64,000 nt of DNA from Mycobacterium sp. ITM-2016-00317. GTDB taxonomy: Bacteria > Actinomycetota > Actinomycetes > Mycobacteriales > Mycobacteriaceae. Positions 16,646-25,901 of the stretch are shown piece after piece; positions within the stretch are counted from its first letter, which is position 1, and each line of letters starts with the position of its first letter. The notes under the pieces were generated by a model. It was not told the origin of the DNA. It saw nothing but the letters and a program-made list of their open reading frames with translations, and searched no databases. Location of the stretch: positions 3,100,001 to 3,164,000 of the forward strand of contig NZ_CP134399.1 in the NCBI RefSeq assembly GCF_002968295.1, read 5' to 3'. Position numbers and translations under genes: made by a program.

Positions 16646-16710
16646 CCCGCGAAATTGCATTCCACGCGGCTCTTTTCGCGAAAACACCGCGTGGAACGCA
16701 ATTTCGGCGG
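16646..16710. terminator. long intergenic hairpin between convergent genes
   Basis: GAAATTGCATTCCACGCGG (16651-16669) pairs with CCGCGTGGAACGCAATTTC (16687-16705) with one mismatch; flanking CCCGC/GCGGG extends it past a one-base bulge. The 17-base loop contains the perfect palindrome TTTTCGCGAAAA. It separates the convergent SRPBCC and deacylase genes, so it may end transcription both ways, though no U-tract follows. A similar element is at 60475-60531. Confidence 0.65.
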
Positions 16711-16715
16711 GCAAG

Positions 16716-18479
16716 TCAGCGGACTCCGCGCAGCAGCAGGCCCGGCCGGGCGCCGGTGTCCGCGCCGTGTCGCCGGGTCACCACGCCGTTGACCACCGTC
16801 GCGTCATAGCCCGACGCGCCCTGGATCAGGCGGCGCCCGCCGGCGGGCAGGTCGTAGACCATCCGCGGCACTCCCAGGCGCAGCGCGTCCATGTCGATGA
16901 CATTGACGTCGGCCCGCTTGCCGGTAGCGATCACGCCGCGGTCGGACAGACCGAAAAGCGTTGCGGTTTCGAGGGTTTGCTTGCGCACCACGTATTCCAG
17001 CGAGAACTTCGGGCCCCGGTGCCGGTCCCTGGCCCAATGTGTCAGCAGGAAGGTGGGGTAGGAGGCGTCGCAGATCAGTCCGCAGTGCGCGCCGCCGTCC
17101 GACAGGCCGGAAACCGCGGCGGGGCTTTGCATCATCTCGTGGATCGCGCGGTGGTCGCCCTCGGCGTAGTTGAAGAACGGCAGCATGAGCATGGCGCCGG
17201 CGTCGGCCTCCAGCATCAGGTCGTACATCGTCTCCAGCGGATTCTGACCGCGGGCCGCCGCGATCGCCGCCACCGTCTTGTCCGGCGTCGGTTCGTAGTC
17301 CGGAGGATCGCCGATGGCGTAGATACGCTCGGTGCTGTACTGCGCCAGCGCGAACAGACCGTCGAGCAGTGCGCCCGGCGTCGGAGGCAGATCCTCCTCG
17401 GCGAGGATCGCCGCCTTGACCGCGGGATCGGCCAACCGGGCCGCGAGTTCGCCACGGGTCGACCCCGCCGACACCGCGCGGAACGTCGGGCGGTGGGTGA
17501 AGGCGTGGTACCCGGGGAAACCCAGCAACATCCCGAACGGGCGGGCGGCGAACTGTGCGTACAACTCGACACCGTTCTCATGGGCCTTCTCGGCTCGGTC
17601 GAGCTGTCGACGCCAGAGGTCCGGTGTGTGCGAAGCCTGGATCAGCGTGAAGGACACCGGCCGGTCGATATCCTCGGAAAGCTTTGCCATCCATTCCATC
17701 TCACGCATGCACGCCTCGGCCGGACTTTCGCCCGCAGTACCCTGCGGGGCCACCTCGAACACCGCGCGGCCGCCCGCGGCCATCGCGCGGCCCAGTCCGA
17801 ACAGCTCGGCCTCGGCGGCGTAGGTGCCGGGGACCGCCCGCCCGTCGATCGCGCGGTGCGCCTCGGTGCGCGAGGTGGAGAAGCCCAGCGCGCCGGCCTC
17901 GACGGCTTCGGTGACGAGGCGGGCCATCGCGGCGATATCCTCGGCGGTGGCCTCCTCGTTGCGGGCTCCGCGCTCACCCATCGCGTATCCGCGCACCGCA
18001 CCGTGGGCGATCTGGGTGCCGTAGTCGACGGCGAGGCTGCGCTTCTCGATGGCGTCCAGGTACTGGGGGAAGCTCTCCCACTGCCAGGTGATGCCTTCGG
18101 CCAGCGCGGACCCGGGGATGTCCTCGACGCCTTCCATCAGCTCGATCAGCCACTGCTCACGCCCGGGCCGGACCGGGGCGAAGCCGACCCCACAGTTGCC
18201 GCTGACCACGGTGGTGACTCCGTGCATGCTCGACGGCTCGAGGGTCTCGTCCCAGGTGACCTGCCCGTCGTAATGGGTGTGCACGTCGACGAACCCCGGC
18301 GCGACGATCCGTCCGGTCGCGTCGATCTCCTGTGCCGCCTCCGTCTGCAGTCCCTGGTCCTCGCCGTCGCGGCGGCGCACCTCGACGATGCGCCCGTCCT
18401 TGACACCGATGTCGGCCCGGAAGCGGTCGGCGCCGGTTCCGTCGACGACCGTGCCGCCGGTGATCTTCAGATCCAGCAT
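16716..18479 (-). CDS. N-acyl-D-amino-acid deacylase family amidohydrolase
   Basis: 587-residue amidohydrolase-superfamily protein. The N-terminal beta-sandwich is followed by the metal site [10 protein letters not shown] (about 71-80), [16 protein letters not shown], a SDGGAHCGL metal Asp motif near residue 465, and the end of the barrel. These match D-aminoacylases (zinc). It is the last gene of a three-gene minus-strand operon with an NTF2 protein and a second deacylase. Natural substrate is unknown; cleavage of N-acyl amide bonds is the family role. Confidence 0.88.
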   Translation of the reverse strand: MLDLKITGGTVVDGTGADRFRADIGVKDGRIVEVRRRDGEDQGLQTEAAQEIDATGRIVAPGFVDVHTHYDGQVTWDETLEPSSMHGVTTVVSGNCGVGFAPVRPGREQWLIELMEGVEDIPGSALAEGITWQWESFPQYLDAIEKRSLAVDYGTQIAHGAVRGYAMGERGARNEEATAEDIAAMARLVTEAVEAGALGFSTSRTEAHRAIDGRAVPGTYAAEAELFGLGRAMAAGGRAVFEVAPQGTAGESPAEACMREMEWMAKLSEDIDRPVSFTLIQASHTPDLWRRQLDRAEKAHENGVELYAQFAARPFGMLLGFPGYHAFTHRPTFRAVSAGSTRGELAARLADPAVKAAILAEEDLPPTPGALLDGLFALAQYSTERIYAIGDPPDYEPTPDKTVAAIAAARGQNPLETMYDLMLEADAGAMLMLPFFNYAEGDHRAIHEMMQSPAAVSGLSDGGAHCGLICDASYPTFLLTHWARDRHRGPKFSLEYVVRKQTLETATLFGLSDRGVIATGKRADVNVIDMDALRLGVPRMVYDLPAGGRRLIQGASGYDATVVNGVVTRRHGADTGARPGLLLRGVR

Positions 18480-18489
18480 TGTCTGCTCC

Positions 18490-18960
18490 TCACACCAGTC
18501 CGGTCGCGTCGAAGACCCATGACATGTCCGCGTCGGCGAAGTCCGCCAACCAGGTCGGCGGAGCGTGGTCGGCCAGTGCGCTCATGTCCCAGTAGTCCTT
18601 CCACAGCGTGATCAGCCCGTCCTGCACCCGGTGCACGGTGACGAACTTCAGCAGCGCGGATTCGCCGCTGGCCCATTGCCATCGCTCGCTGTGTTCGTAC
18701 ATCACGTCGGCGCCGTTGCTGACCATCAGGCCGGGGAAGTTCCGGTAGCCGGCCAGCGGTTCGATGCCGATCTTGAGGCGTTTGACGATGTCCTCCGGCC
18801 CGCGGGCCGCTGCGGCCGGGCCGACCGGCACGTCGAGGTAGATGCAGTCGGTGGCCAGGAACGTCTTGAGCGAGTCCCAGTCGCGCGCCGAGAGCGCCTC
18901 CCACATCCCGTGCACGGCGGCCTCGACCCGGTCGGTGCCGGGCAGTTGGTCAACCGGCAT
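18490..18960 (-). CDS. NTF2-like (SnoaL) protein
   Basis: 156 residues of the NTF2-like cone fold (VEAAVHGMWEALSARDWDSLKTFLATDCIYLD, then HRVQDGLITLWKDYWDM). Limonene-epoxide-hydrolase-like members share this layout. It lies between two D-aminoacylase-type genes: its ATG overlaps the upstream gene end by 11 bases and 10 bases separate it from the next. Probable enzyme or accessory protein of the same pathway. Confidence 0.85.
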   Translation of the reverse strand: MPVDQLPGTDRVEAAVHGMWEALSARDWDSLKTFLATDCIYLDVPVGPAAAARGPEDIVKRLKIGIEPLAGYRNFPGLMVSNGADVMYEHSERWQWASGESALLKFVTVHRVQDGLITLWKDYWDMSALADHAPPTWLADFADADMSWVFDATGLV

Positions 18961-20740
18961 GAGCGGGCACCTCGTCCCGCAGCGCAGGTGTTCTGTGGGC
19001 GGCCCGCAGGAATCGTCCGGTGCGTTCGGCGCCGACGAGCGCGGTGAGCTCGCCGTCCAGGAACACCGCCCGGCCGCCGACGAACACGGCCGAGACGGTG
19101 TCGTCGTTGCGGTTCACCATCCGCGACAGCCCGCCGTACTGCTCCACCGGCGCTTCGGCGTAGCGGTCCAGCGTGCCGTCGAGGCGCTCGGGGTCGACGA
19201 TCACCACGTCGGCGCGGTCGCCGAGCCGCAGATGGCCGGCGTCGAGCCGGTACCAGTCCGCCAGCTCGCCGGTGAGTCGGTGCACGGCCTGCTCGACCGT
19301 CATGAACGGCCGCCCGGCCCTGGCCGCGTCCTGCACGTGGCGCAGCAGGCGCAGGCCCATGTTGTAGAACGCCATGTTGCGCAGGTGCGCCCCGGCGTCC
19401 GAGAAGCCCATCTGGATTCCGCTGTCGGCAGCGAGTTTTCGGAGCACCTCGGGCCGGTGGTTGGAGATCGTGGTGCGCCAGCGCAGTTCCTTGCCGTGCG
19501 CGAGCACGAGGTCGAGGAACGCATCCACCGGGTGCAGGCCGCGCGCCCGGCCCACCTCACCGAACGACTGGCCGATCACCGATTCCTCAGGGCAGGAGAC
19601 GATCTCGGCGTCGAAGAAGTCGCGGTGCCACACCCGCATGCCGAACTTCGCGTCGTAGTCCTTGCGGAAGCGGCGCCGGTAGGCTTCGTCGCGCAGCAGT
19701 TCGTTGCGCTCGACCTCGTCGGCCAGGTGCAGCGCGGCCGCACCGGCGCTGAACTCCTCGAAGATCACCAGGTCGATACCGTCGGCGTACACCTCGAACG
19801 GCACCGGCAGATGCTGCCATCGGAAATCGCCACCGAGCCGGTTCACCAGGCGCGCAAGCGGTCCCAGCAGTTTCACGGCTGCCGGGTTGGACTTGATGTC
19901 GGCCGCCGAGAGCAGGCTGGTCTTGAGCGGGTTGCGGAACACACCGAGCGACCGGAAGACCTGCGAGCCCACGTCGAGCGGGTTCTCGATGTCGGGTCCG
20001 GACTGCAGAACCCGGCCGGACCGGCGCAGCAGGGACTTGAGCCGGCGCAGTTCGCGCGGCTTGGCATAGGTCGAGGGCAGCGTGCGCGAGCGGCACACCT
20101 CGCCGTCGAGTTTGTCGAACAGCAGTTGCTGCGAGGACATCCCGACGAACCCGGCGCGCAGCGCCTCGGTGAGCATCTGCTCCATTCGGGCCTGCTCGCC
20201 CGCGGTCGGCCGCTCGTCCTTGCGGGTGGCGCGGTCCAGGCCCATGGTGGCCGCGCGCATGTCGGAGTGCCCGAGGAACGCCGCGACGTTGGGGCCGAGC
20301 GGGCGCGCCTCCAGCGCGGCGATGTACTCCTCGCCGCTGGACCAGTTCTTGTGCCGCTCCACCGCGGCGATCACGTGCTCGCGGGGGATGGCCTCGACGC
20401 GTCCGAAGATGTCGCCGGCGTCGGGGCCGTCCACGTAGACCGTCGACAGCGAGCACGAGCCGAGCATCACCGTGGTCACGCCGTGGCGCAGCGACTCCGC
20501 CAGGGCCGGTCCGCCGAGCACCTCGATGTCGTAGTGGGTGTGGATGTCGAGCATGCCGGGCAGCACCCATTTGCCGGCGGCGTCGATCACCTGCGGGCAG
20601 CCGGTCTCGTCGAGGTCGCCGTCACTGATGGCGGCGACGTGCCCGTCCCGGATGCCGAGGGTGCGCACCGCCGAAGGAGCGCCGGTGCCGTCGAACCAGC
20701 GGCCGCCGCGAATGATCGTGTCGTAGGTCACAGCCCTCAT
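18950..20740 (-). CDS. N-acyl-D-amino-acid deacylase family amidohydrolase
   Basis: About 596 residues from the ATG at 20740 (an upstream in-frame start at 20767 adds nine non-conserved residues). Metal site LDIHTHYDIEVL near residue 60, GVTTVMLGSCSLS, and MGFSDAGAHLRNM near residue 445 identify the amidohydrolase superfamily. Only distantly similar to the downstream deacylase, so not a recent duplicate. Likely a paired catabolic role with the NTF2 protein; substrate unknown. Confidence 0.88.
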   Translation of the reverse strand: MRAVTYDTIIRGGRWFDGTGAPSAVRTLGIRDGHVAAISDGDLDETGCPQVIDAAGKWVLPGMLDIHTHYDIEVLGGPALAESLRHGVTTVMLGSCSLSTVYVDGPDAGDIFGRVEAIPREHVIAAVERHKNWSSGEEYIAALEARPLGPNVAAFLGHSDMRAATMGLDRATRKDERPTAGEQARMEQMLTEALRAGFVGMSSQQLLFDKLDGEVCRSRTLPSTYAKPRELRRLKSLLRRSGRVLQSGPDIENPLDVGSQVFRSLGVFRNPLKTSLLSAADIKSNPAAVKLLGPLARLVNRLGGDFRWQHLPVPFEVYADGIDLVIFEEFSAGAAALHLADEVERNELLRDEAYRRRFRKDYDAKFGMRVWHRDFFDAEIVSCPEESVIGQSFGEVGRARGLHPVDAFLDLVLAHGKELRWRTTISNHRPEVLRKLAADSGIQMGFSDAGAHLRNMAFYNMGLRLLRHVQDAARAGRPFMTVEQAVHRLTGELADWYRLDAGHLRLGDRADVVIVDPERLDGTLDRYAEAPVEQYGGLSRMVNRNDDTVSAVFVGGRAVFLDGELTALVGAERTGRFLRAAHRTPALRDEVPAHAG

Positions 20741-20842
20741 CGAACAGCGCCGTCCGACGGGTGTCAACGAAATCGGTGAACAGAATTCGGCGTGTGTCTA
20801 CTCGGCACCGGTGAACTGGCCACAAGCGCATAATCGGGCCTT

Positions 20843-21753
20843 GTGACGCCGTTGCAGCGCTACATCGCCGAGGAGATCGCGACCGACCACGTCGACGGCC
20901 TGATGTCGCGCCGGGAGGCGCTGCGTCGGCTCGCCCTGCTGGGCGTCGGCACCGCGGCCGCCACCGCGCTGATCACCGCGTGCGGGCAGAACAGGCAGGA
21001 GGCCCAGAACAGCGAGGCCCCGGCCGGCGACGAATCGTCCACGTCCGCACCGCCGCCCGGCATGGACAAGGCACTGCCCACCGTGCCGGTGACCTGGGCG
21101 GCCCGCGCGGTGACCTGCAGGGCGCGTGGGCCCATGCCGACGATGCCCGCGGCGGGATCCTGGTGATCCACGAGAACAAGGGACTCAACGACTGGGTGCG
21201 TTCGGTGGCGGGCCGCCTCGCCGGGGCCGGCTATTCCAGCCTGGCTGTCGACCTGCTGTCCGAGCAGGGCGGCACCGCGCGGTTCGCCGACCCGGCCGAG
21301 GCCACCGCGGCGCTGGGCAACCGGGCGCCGGAGGACATGATCGCCGATCTGAGGTCGGGCATCGCCGAGGTCACCCGCCGCGCCCCCCGGCGCAAGATCG
21401 CCGCGATCGGGTTCTGCATGGGTGGCGGGCTGGTGTGGCGGTTGCTGGCCGAAGGAGCGCCGGAATTGGCCGCGGCGTTCCCGTTCTACGGACCCACCCC
21501 CGACAATCCCGACTTCGCCGGATCGCGCAATGTCGCGGTGCTGGGTTTCTACGGCGAACTCGATCAGCGGGTCAACGCCACCGAACCGGCAGCCAGGGCT
21601 GCGCTGCAGAAAGCCGGGATGGTGCACGAACTGGTCACCGAACCCGGCGCCAACCACGCCTTCTTCAACGACACCGGCGACCGCTACGACCCCGCTGCGG
21701 CAGCCGATGCCTGGTCGCGCACCCTGGGCTGGCTGGGGACCCACGTCGGATAG
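20843..21753 (+). pseudogene. Tat-exported dienelactone-hydrolase-family lipoprotein, frameshifted
   Basis: The first frame has a twin-arginine signal with lipobox (SRREALRRLALLGVGTAAATALITACG): Tat export and lipid attachment. Near 21100 the frame is lost; the alpha/beta-hydrolase domain continues in another frame with GGILVIHENKGLND, nucleophile elbow IGFCMGGGLVW and the catalytic-His region GANHAFFND. One added G in TGGGCGGCCC restores a roughly 303-residue protein of family length. DLH enzymes use a Cys-His-Asp triad; all three positions appear kept, so the enzyme may be intact if the shift is an error. Confidence 0.85.
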
Positions 21754-21784
21754 CCGGCGCGGCGCGGTGCCCTACGATCCAGGG

Positions 21785-22183
21785 ATGTTCCGGACGTTCG
21801 CCGTGCTGGCCGCCACCGCCTCGTTGCTGGGATCCACGACTGCCGTCGCCGCCGCGCAACCCGCTCCGACCGCCGCGTGCGACTACGAGCTCAGCGCGCC
21901 GACCGTGGTCAACGTGTCCGGCACCGACATGGTCACCGCCACCGTCACCACCCGCGGCTGCGACGGCGGCACGACCTACTCGACCACCGCGTGCCTGCAG
22001 ATGCAGGGCGACGCCGGGCCCGGCCTCTGCGCCCAGGGCCCCGGCATCGTTCCCGCCCAGGTGTTCTTCCAGCCCTATCGCCCCGGAGCCACCTACACCG
22101 CGACCGGGCGCGGGTGCGCGACCAAGGGCAATCCGCCGCAGAAGTCCTGCCAGGAAAGCGGTCCGCGCACCGCCACGCTCTGA
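21785..22183 (+). CDS. small secreted protein of unknown function
   Basis: 132 residues with a Sec signal peptide (FAVLAATASLLGSTTAVAAAQ) and predicted cleavage near residue 24. The mature part has six cysteines (as in CDYEL, RGCDGG, ACLQM, LCAQG, GCATK, SCQES), probably forming disulfides outside the cell. Actinobacterial secreted proteins of this type are common; I do not recognise a functional family. Confidence 0.8.
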   Translation: MFRTFAVLAATASLLGSTTAVAAAQPAPTAACDYELSAPTVVNVSGTDMVTATVTTRGCDGGTTYSTTACLQMQGDAGPGLCAQGPGIVPAQVFFQPYRPGATYTATGRGCATKGNPPQKSCQESGPRTATL

Positions 22184-22225
22184 CCGAAATGTGATGCGAC
22201 TATGACGGAACCCTGACGGCGTCAC

Positions 22226-22252
22226 GGTTTAGCTCGTCCGCTGCCCGGGCAT
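22226..22252 (+). promoter_or_regulatory. SigF-like promoter
   Basis: GGTTT (22226-22230), a 16-base spacer, and GGGCAT (22247-22252) match the mycobacterial SigF pattern GGTTT-N15-17-GGGTAT with one mismatch. It is 58 bases upstream of the coiled-coil membrane protein start. Confidence 0.55.
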
Positions 22253-22309
22253 CCGGCCAATCAACGGGGCCGTCAACCGTGGCTGCCCCCGTGACTCTAG
22301 GAGCCGGGC

Positions 22310-22810
22310 ATGGACACCAACAATGTCGTGTGGATCGTGATCGCCGCCATCATCGCGCTCATCGTCGTCGGGGTGGTGGTCTTCCTGGCCCGCCGTACCC
22401 GCAACCGCCGCCGTGCCGAGGAAGCCGACCGCATCCGCCAGGAGGTCCACCAGGACAGCAAGCGCGTGCAGCGTCAGGCCTCGATCGTGGAGGAGACCGA
22501 GGCCAAGGCCCGTGCCGCGCAGGCCGAGGCGGACGCCAAGGCGGCCGAGGCCGCACGTCTGGCCGATACCGCCGCGAGCCGTCGCGACTCGCTGAGCCAC
22601 TCGCAGGAACACATCGACGCGCGCCGTGAGCACGCCGACAAGCTGGATCCCCGCAGCACCTCGAACGCCAAGAACGACACCGCGAAGACCTTCGACGCCA
22701 AGAACGACGACGCCGGTCTCGGCGGCAAGCACGCCGTCACCGACCGCGACGGCACCACCGGCCTGCACGACGGCGACCCGCAGGTGCGCCCGGACGTGCG
22801 CAGTCGTTAA
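22310..22810 (+). CDS. single-pass membrane protein with a charged coiled coil
   Basis: 166 residues: one N-terminal transmembrane helix (VVWIVIAAIIALIVVGVVVFLA), a basic stretch, then an Ala/Glu/Arg-rich coiled coil (about 38-105) and a hydrophilic tail with the repeat NAKNDTAKTFDAKND. Topology would place most of it in the cytoplasm. The SigF-like promoter suggests a stress-induced envelope protein. Its stop codon overlaps that of the convergent cyp124 gene inside GTTAAC. Confidence 0.85.
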   Translation: MDTNNVVWIVIAAIIALIVVGVVVFLARRTRNRRRAEEADRIRQEVHQDSKRVQRQASIVEETEAKARAAQAEADAKAAEAARLADTAASRRDSLSHSQEHIDARREHADKLDPRSTSNAKNDTAKTFDAKNDDAGLGGKHAVTDRDGTTGLHDGDPQVRPDVRSR

Positions 22811-24102
22811 CCGTCCCAGGCCACCGGCAGGCGCTTGATCCCGTGGATGAACGCCGAGTGCAGACGATCGGGCTCGGCGACGGCGCGGATGTCTGGCACC
22901 TGCCGGTGCAACTCCTCGAATGCGACCGTGATCTCGCGGCGAGCGAGATTGGCCCCCAGACAGAAGTGCGCGCCGCCACCCCCGAAGCCCACGTGCGGGT
23001 TGGGGTGGCGGCCGACGTCGAACGACCACGGATCGTCGAACTTCGTCTCATCCCGGTTGGCTGACCCGTACCACAGCGAAACCTTGTCGCCCGCAGCGAT
23101 TCTCACCCCGGCCACCTCGACGTCACGGGTGGCGGTACGGCGCATGTAGGCGACGGGAGAGGCCCATCGGACCACCTCCTCCACGGCAGTGGGTGCCATG
23201 CCGGCGTAGTCGGCCCACCAACGCTCACGCTGGTCGGGGTATCGGCTCAGCGCCAGCACCCCGTGGCTGATCGCGTTGCGCGTGGTCTCGTTGCCGGCCA
23301 CCACCAGCAGGATGAAGAACGACGCCACCTCGGCCGAGGTCAGGCGCTCGCCGTCGAGCTCGGCACGGACCAGGCTGGTGGTCAGATCGTCGCCGGGGCG
23401 GGCGCGCCGGTCTTCGGCCAGCGCGGTCGCATAGGCACCGATGTCCATCGCCACGCTGACGAATTCGTCGAAGTCGGTGGCGATCTCGGGGTCGCCGAAC
23501 CCGAGGATCACGTTGGTCCAGTGGAACACCTTCTGGTGGTCGCGCTCCGGGATGCCCATCATGTCGCAGATGATCTGCAACGGCAGCGGGCCGGCCAGCT
23601 CGGCGACGATGTCCCCGCGGCCGTCGGGGTGGGCGGCCACCATGTCCGCGACGAGGCTGCGTCCGCGCTGACGCACCGAATCCTCGATCATCGCCAGTAC
23701 CCGCGGAGTGAACGCGCTGCGCACGATGTTGCGGAGTCGGGTGTGCCACGGGTCGTCCATCGCGATCATCGAGCCGAAATACTCGGCGAGCTCAGGGGTC
23801 TGGTCGCCGATGACGATTCCCAGCGCGGAGCTGAAGATCTCGGGGTGCCTGCTCGCGAAGAACACGTCCTCGTGACGGGTCAGTGCCCAGTGCCCGGCCA
23901 CCGGGTCCTGAGCGTCGACGACGTAGGCCGAGTGGAAGGAGACCGGCGCCTCACGGCGCAGCGTGGCGAACGCTCCGTCGCGGTAGTCGTCATCGCGACC
24001 CCAGAAATCCCAGGAGCCCAGGTCGACGTCGGCCAGCGGCACCTGCGGCGGAGCGACCCCGTTCGTCCGGGTGACGGTTGCGTTGTCTGCGCCCGGGCCC
24101 AT
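22807..24102 (-). CDS. cyp124: cytochrome P450, CYP124 family
   Basis: 431 residues. Oxygen-binding I-helix VVAGNETTRNAISHG (about 270), the EVVRWASPV K-helix, and haem-Cys loop GGGGAHFCLGANLARRE are complete. Sequence follows recalled M. tuberculosis CYP124A1 closely (WDFW, FATLRREAPVSF, QTPELAEYFGSMI, ICDMMGIP). CYP124 hydroxylates the omega end of methyl-branched lipids and also cholest-4-en-3-one. An in-frame TTG exists at 24111; ATG 24102 is preferred. Redox partners are not adjacent. Confidence 0.93.
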   Translation of the reverse strand: MGPGADNATVTRTNGVAPPQVPLADVDLGSWDFWGRDDDYRDGAFATLRREAPVSFHSAYVVDAQDPVAGHWALTRHEDVFFASRHPEIFSSALGIVIGDQTPELAEYFGSMIAMDDPWHTRLRNIVRSAFTPRVLAMIEDSVRQRGRSLVADMVAAHPDGRGDIVAELAGPLPLQIICDMMGIPERDHQKVFHWTNVILGFGDPEIATDFDEFVSVAMDIGAYATALAEDRRARPGDDLTTSLVRAELDGERLTSAEVASFFILLVVAGNETTRNAISHGVLALSRYPDQRERWWADYAGMAPTAVEEVVRWASPVAYMRRTATRDVEVAGVRIAAGDKVSLWYGSANRDETKFDDPWSFDVGRHPNPHVGFGGGGAHFCLGANLARREITVAFEELHRQVPDIRAVAEPDRLHSAFIHGIKRLPVAWDG

Positions 24103-24119
24103 ACGGCCCAAGGGTAGCT

Positions 24120-24548
24120 TCAGGGCCGCCGTTCATGACCCTCTCTGCCGTGCGTGCGCCGGTCCTCTTTCATCCGGGCTTCGTGCAGGTGCCGCGCCCC
24201 GCCGACCAGCTCGTCCCGGACGCGGGCCTCGTGCTCGCGGAACAGGGACCAGTAGTCGTCGTCGAACTCCTCGACGACCTGGAACGTCCACCGCCCGTTC
24301 AGCACGTTGCGGCCCACGATCTCGTTTTCCAGGCGCTCGGCCACTGCTTCGTGTCCAGCCTCGCGCAACGCCTCGCAGGCTTCGCCGAGCACCAGGTCCG
24401 CGTGGCCCATCAACTGATGGAAGGAGTACAGATGCCCGCGGGCCCGCTCCACGAACTCCAGCGCCTCGGTCACCTTGCCGACGGCGTCGATCGTCTCGTC
24501 AGTCGCGTCCTTCACCGAGCCGACATACCCGCCGACCGGTGACGGCAA
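24120..24548 (-). CDS. conserved hypothetical helical protein
   Basis: 142 residues, strongly helical with charged heptads (EALEFVERARGHLYSFHQLMGHADLVLGEACEAL). No signal or membrane segment. The TTG start at 24548 is 2 bases from the stop of the upstream 67-residue gene; GTG at 24515 is an alternative. No family recognised. Likely cotranscribed with the small acidic protein. Confidence 0.7.
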   Translation of the reverse strand: MPSPVGGYVGSVKDATDETIDAVGKVTEALEFVERARGHLYSFHQLMGHADLVLGEACEALREAGHEAVAERLENEIVGRNVLNGRWTFQVVEEFDDDYWSLFREHEARVRDELVGGARHLHEARMKEDRRTHGREGHERRP

Positions 24549-24550
24549 CC

Positions 24551-24754
24551 TCAGCGGTCGAACTCGGACTCGTCCTCGGGCACCGGGATGGACTGCTCGA
24601 TCAGATCGGCCTCGCTGGCCTGCCAGCTGCGGTCCGCGCCGATCTGTGCGGCGTCGGCCCAGCTCTCCTCGTCGACGTCGGCGGCGGGGGTCAGCTGTTC
24701 GACCACGTCGGCCTCGGGGGCGTCTCCGAGCGGGTTGCGGTCGGGGGTGGTCAT
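24551..24754 (-). CDS. small acidic hypothetical protein
   Basis: 67 residues, very acidic, with a loosely repeated motif (EADVVEQLTPAADVDEESWADAA and EADLIEQSIPVPEDESE). No hydrophobic core expected, so it may be disordered. ATG at 24754 begins it; 2 bases separate it from the next gene. Coding evidence is codon bias and tight spacing; function unknown. Confidence 0.75.
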   Translation of the reverse strand: MTTPDRNPLGDAPEADVVEQLTPAADVDEESWADAAQIGADRSWQASEADLIEQSIPVPEDESEFDR

Positions 24755-25006
24755 CGGTGATCTCTCCGGGAGGTAGGGGACAGGGGGTGTCGTTTCACCA
24801 TATGCGCGGTCGGGCCGGACGCGGCCGGACCGTGCACCGGGTACCCACTCCGGCGCGTCGCACGCACCCCGGGGCCGGCATGTGGTCTGCTGCCGGCCGG
24901 CCGTTGCTGTGCGGTACGATTCCGTAACTGCGCGAACGGGACAGGTCCTCGAAACACGGCGGGGCCGTCCCCGACCAGATTCCCCAAATCTACGAGAGCT
25001 CCTACC

Positions 25007-25894
25007 TTGCCTGAAAACCCGAGCGGCTCTTCGGACCTGCAGCCTCACTTCGAGGACGTCCAGTCGCACTACGACCTGTCGGACGAGTTCTACCGTCTGT
25101 TCCTCGACCCGACCCAGACCTACAGCTGCGCCTACTTCGAGCGTGACGACATGACGCTGGAAGAGGCGCAGCTCGCCAAGATCGACTTGTCGCTCGGCAA
25201 GCTCGGCCTCGAGCCCGGCATGACGCTGCTCGACATCGGCTGCGGCTGGGGCGCCACCATCAAGCGCGCCGCCGAGAAGTACGACGTGAACGTCATCGGC
25301 CTGACCCTGAGCCGCAACCAGCAGGCCCATGTCCAGAAGGTGCTCGATGGACTCGACAGCCCACGCAGCAAGCGCGTGCTGCTGGCCGGCTGGGAGCAGT
25401 TCGACGAGCCCGTCGACCGCATCGTGTCGATCGGCGCGTTCGAGCATTTCGGCCGTGACCGCTACGACGAGTTCTTCAAGAAGGCCTATCAGGTGCTTCC
25501 CGAGGACGGCGTGATGATGCTGCACACCATCATCAAGCCCAGCGACGAGGAGTTCGCGGCAAAGGGCCTGCCGGTGACGATGAAGCTGCTGCGGTTCTCG
25601 AAGTTCATCATGGACGAGATCTTCCCCGGCGGTGACCTGCCCAAGCCCGAGGTCGTCGAAGAGCATGCGACCAAGGCCGGGTTCACGGTGCAGCGTCAGC
25701 AGCGGCTGCAGCCGCACTATGCCAAGACGCTCGACATCTGGGCCGACGCGCTGCGCAAGCGCGAAGACGAAGCCGTCGCGATCCAGTCCCGAGAGGTCTA
25801 CGACCGGTACATGAAGTACCTGACCGGTTGCGCGGACCTGTTCCGCGACGGTTACACCGACGTGTGCCAGTTCACTCTGGTGAAGAAGGCCTGA
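25007..25894 (+). CDS. mycolic acid methyltransferase (CmaA/MmaA/PcaA family)
   Basis: 295 residues, SAM-dependent. Motif I is [15 protein letters not shown] (about 78-92); [26 protein letters not shown] and the C-terminal [12 protein letters not shown] are hallmarks of mycolate cyclopropane synthases and methyltransferases. These modify meromycolate chains of mycolic acids and mark the organism as a mycobacterium or close relative. Cis/trans cyclopropanation versus hydroxylation cannot be told from sequence alone. Start is a TTG. Divergent from the small acidic protein. Confidence 0.92.
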   Translation: MPENPSGSSDLQPHFEDVQSHYDLSDEFYRLFLDPTQTYSCAYFERDDMTLEEAQLAKIDLSLGKLGLEPGMTLLDIGCGWGATIKRAAEKYDVNVIGLTLSRNQQAHVQKVLDGLDSPRSKRVLLAGWEQFDEPVDRIVSIGAFEHFGRDRYDEFFKKAYQVLPEDGVMMLHTIIKPSDEEFAAKGLPVTMKLLRFSKFIMDEIFPGGDLPKPEVVEEHATKAGFTVQRQQRLQPHYAKTLDIWADALRKREDEAVAIQSREVYDRYMKYLTGCADLFRDGYTDVCQFTLVKKA

Positions 25895-25901
25895 CCGGCG
25901 G

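Noticed and set aside
18842..20779. 645-codon plus-strand frame opposite the second deacylase
   Set aside because: Shadow of a gene with full amidohydrolase motifs.
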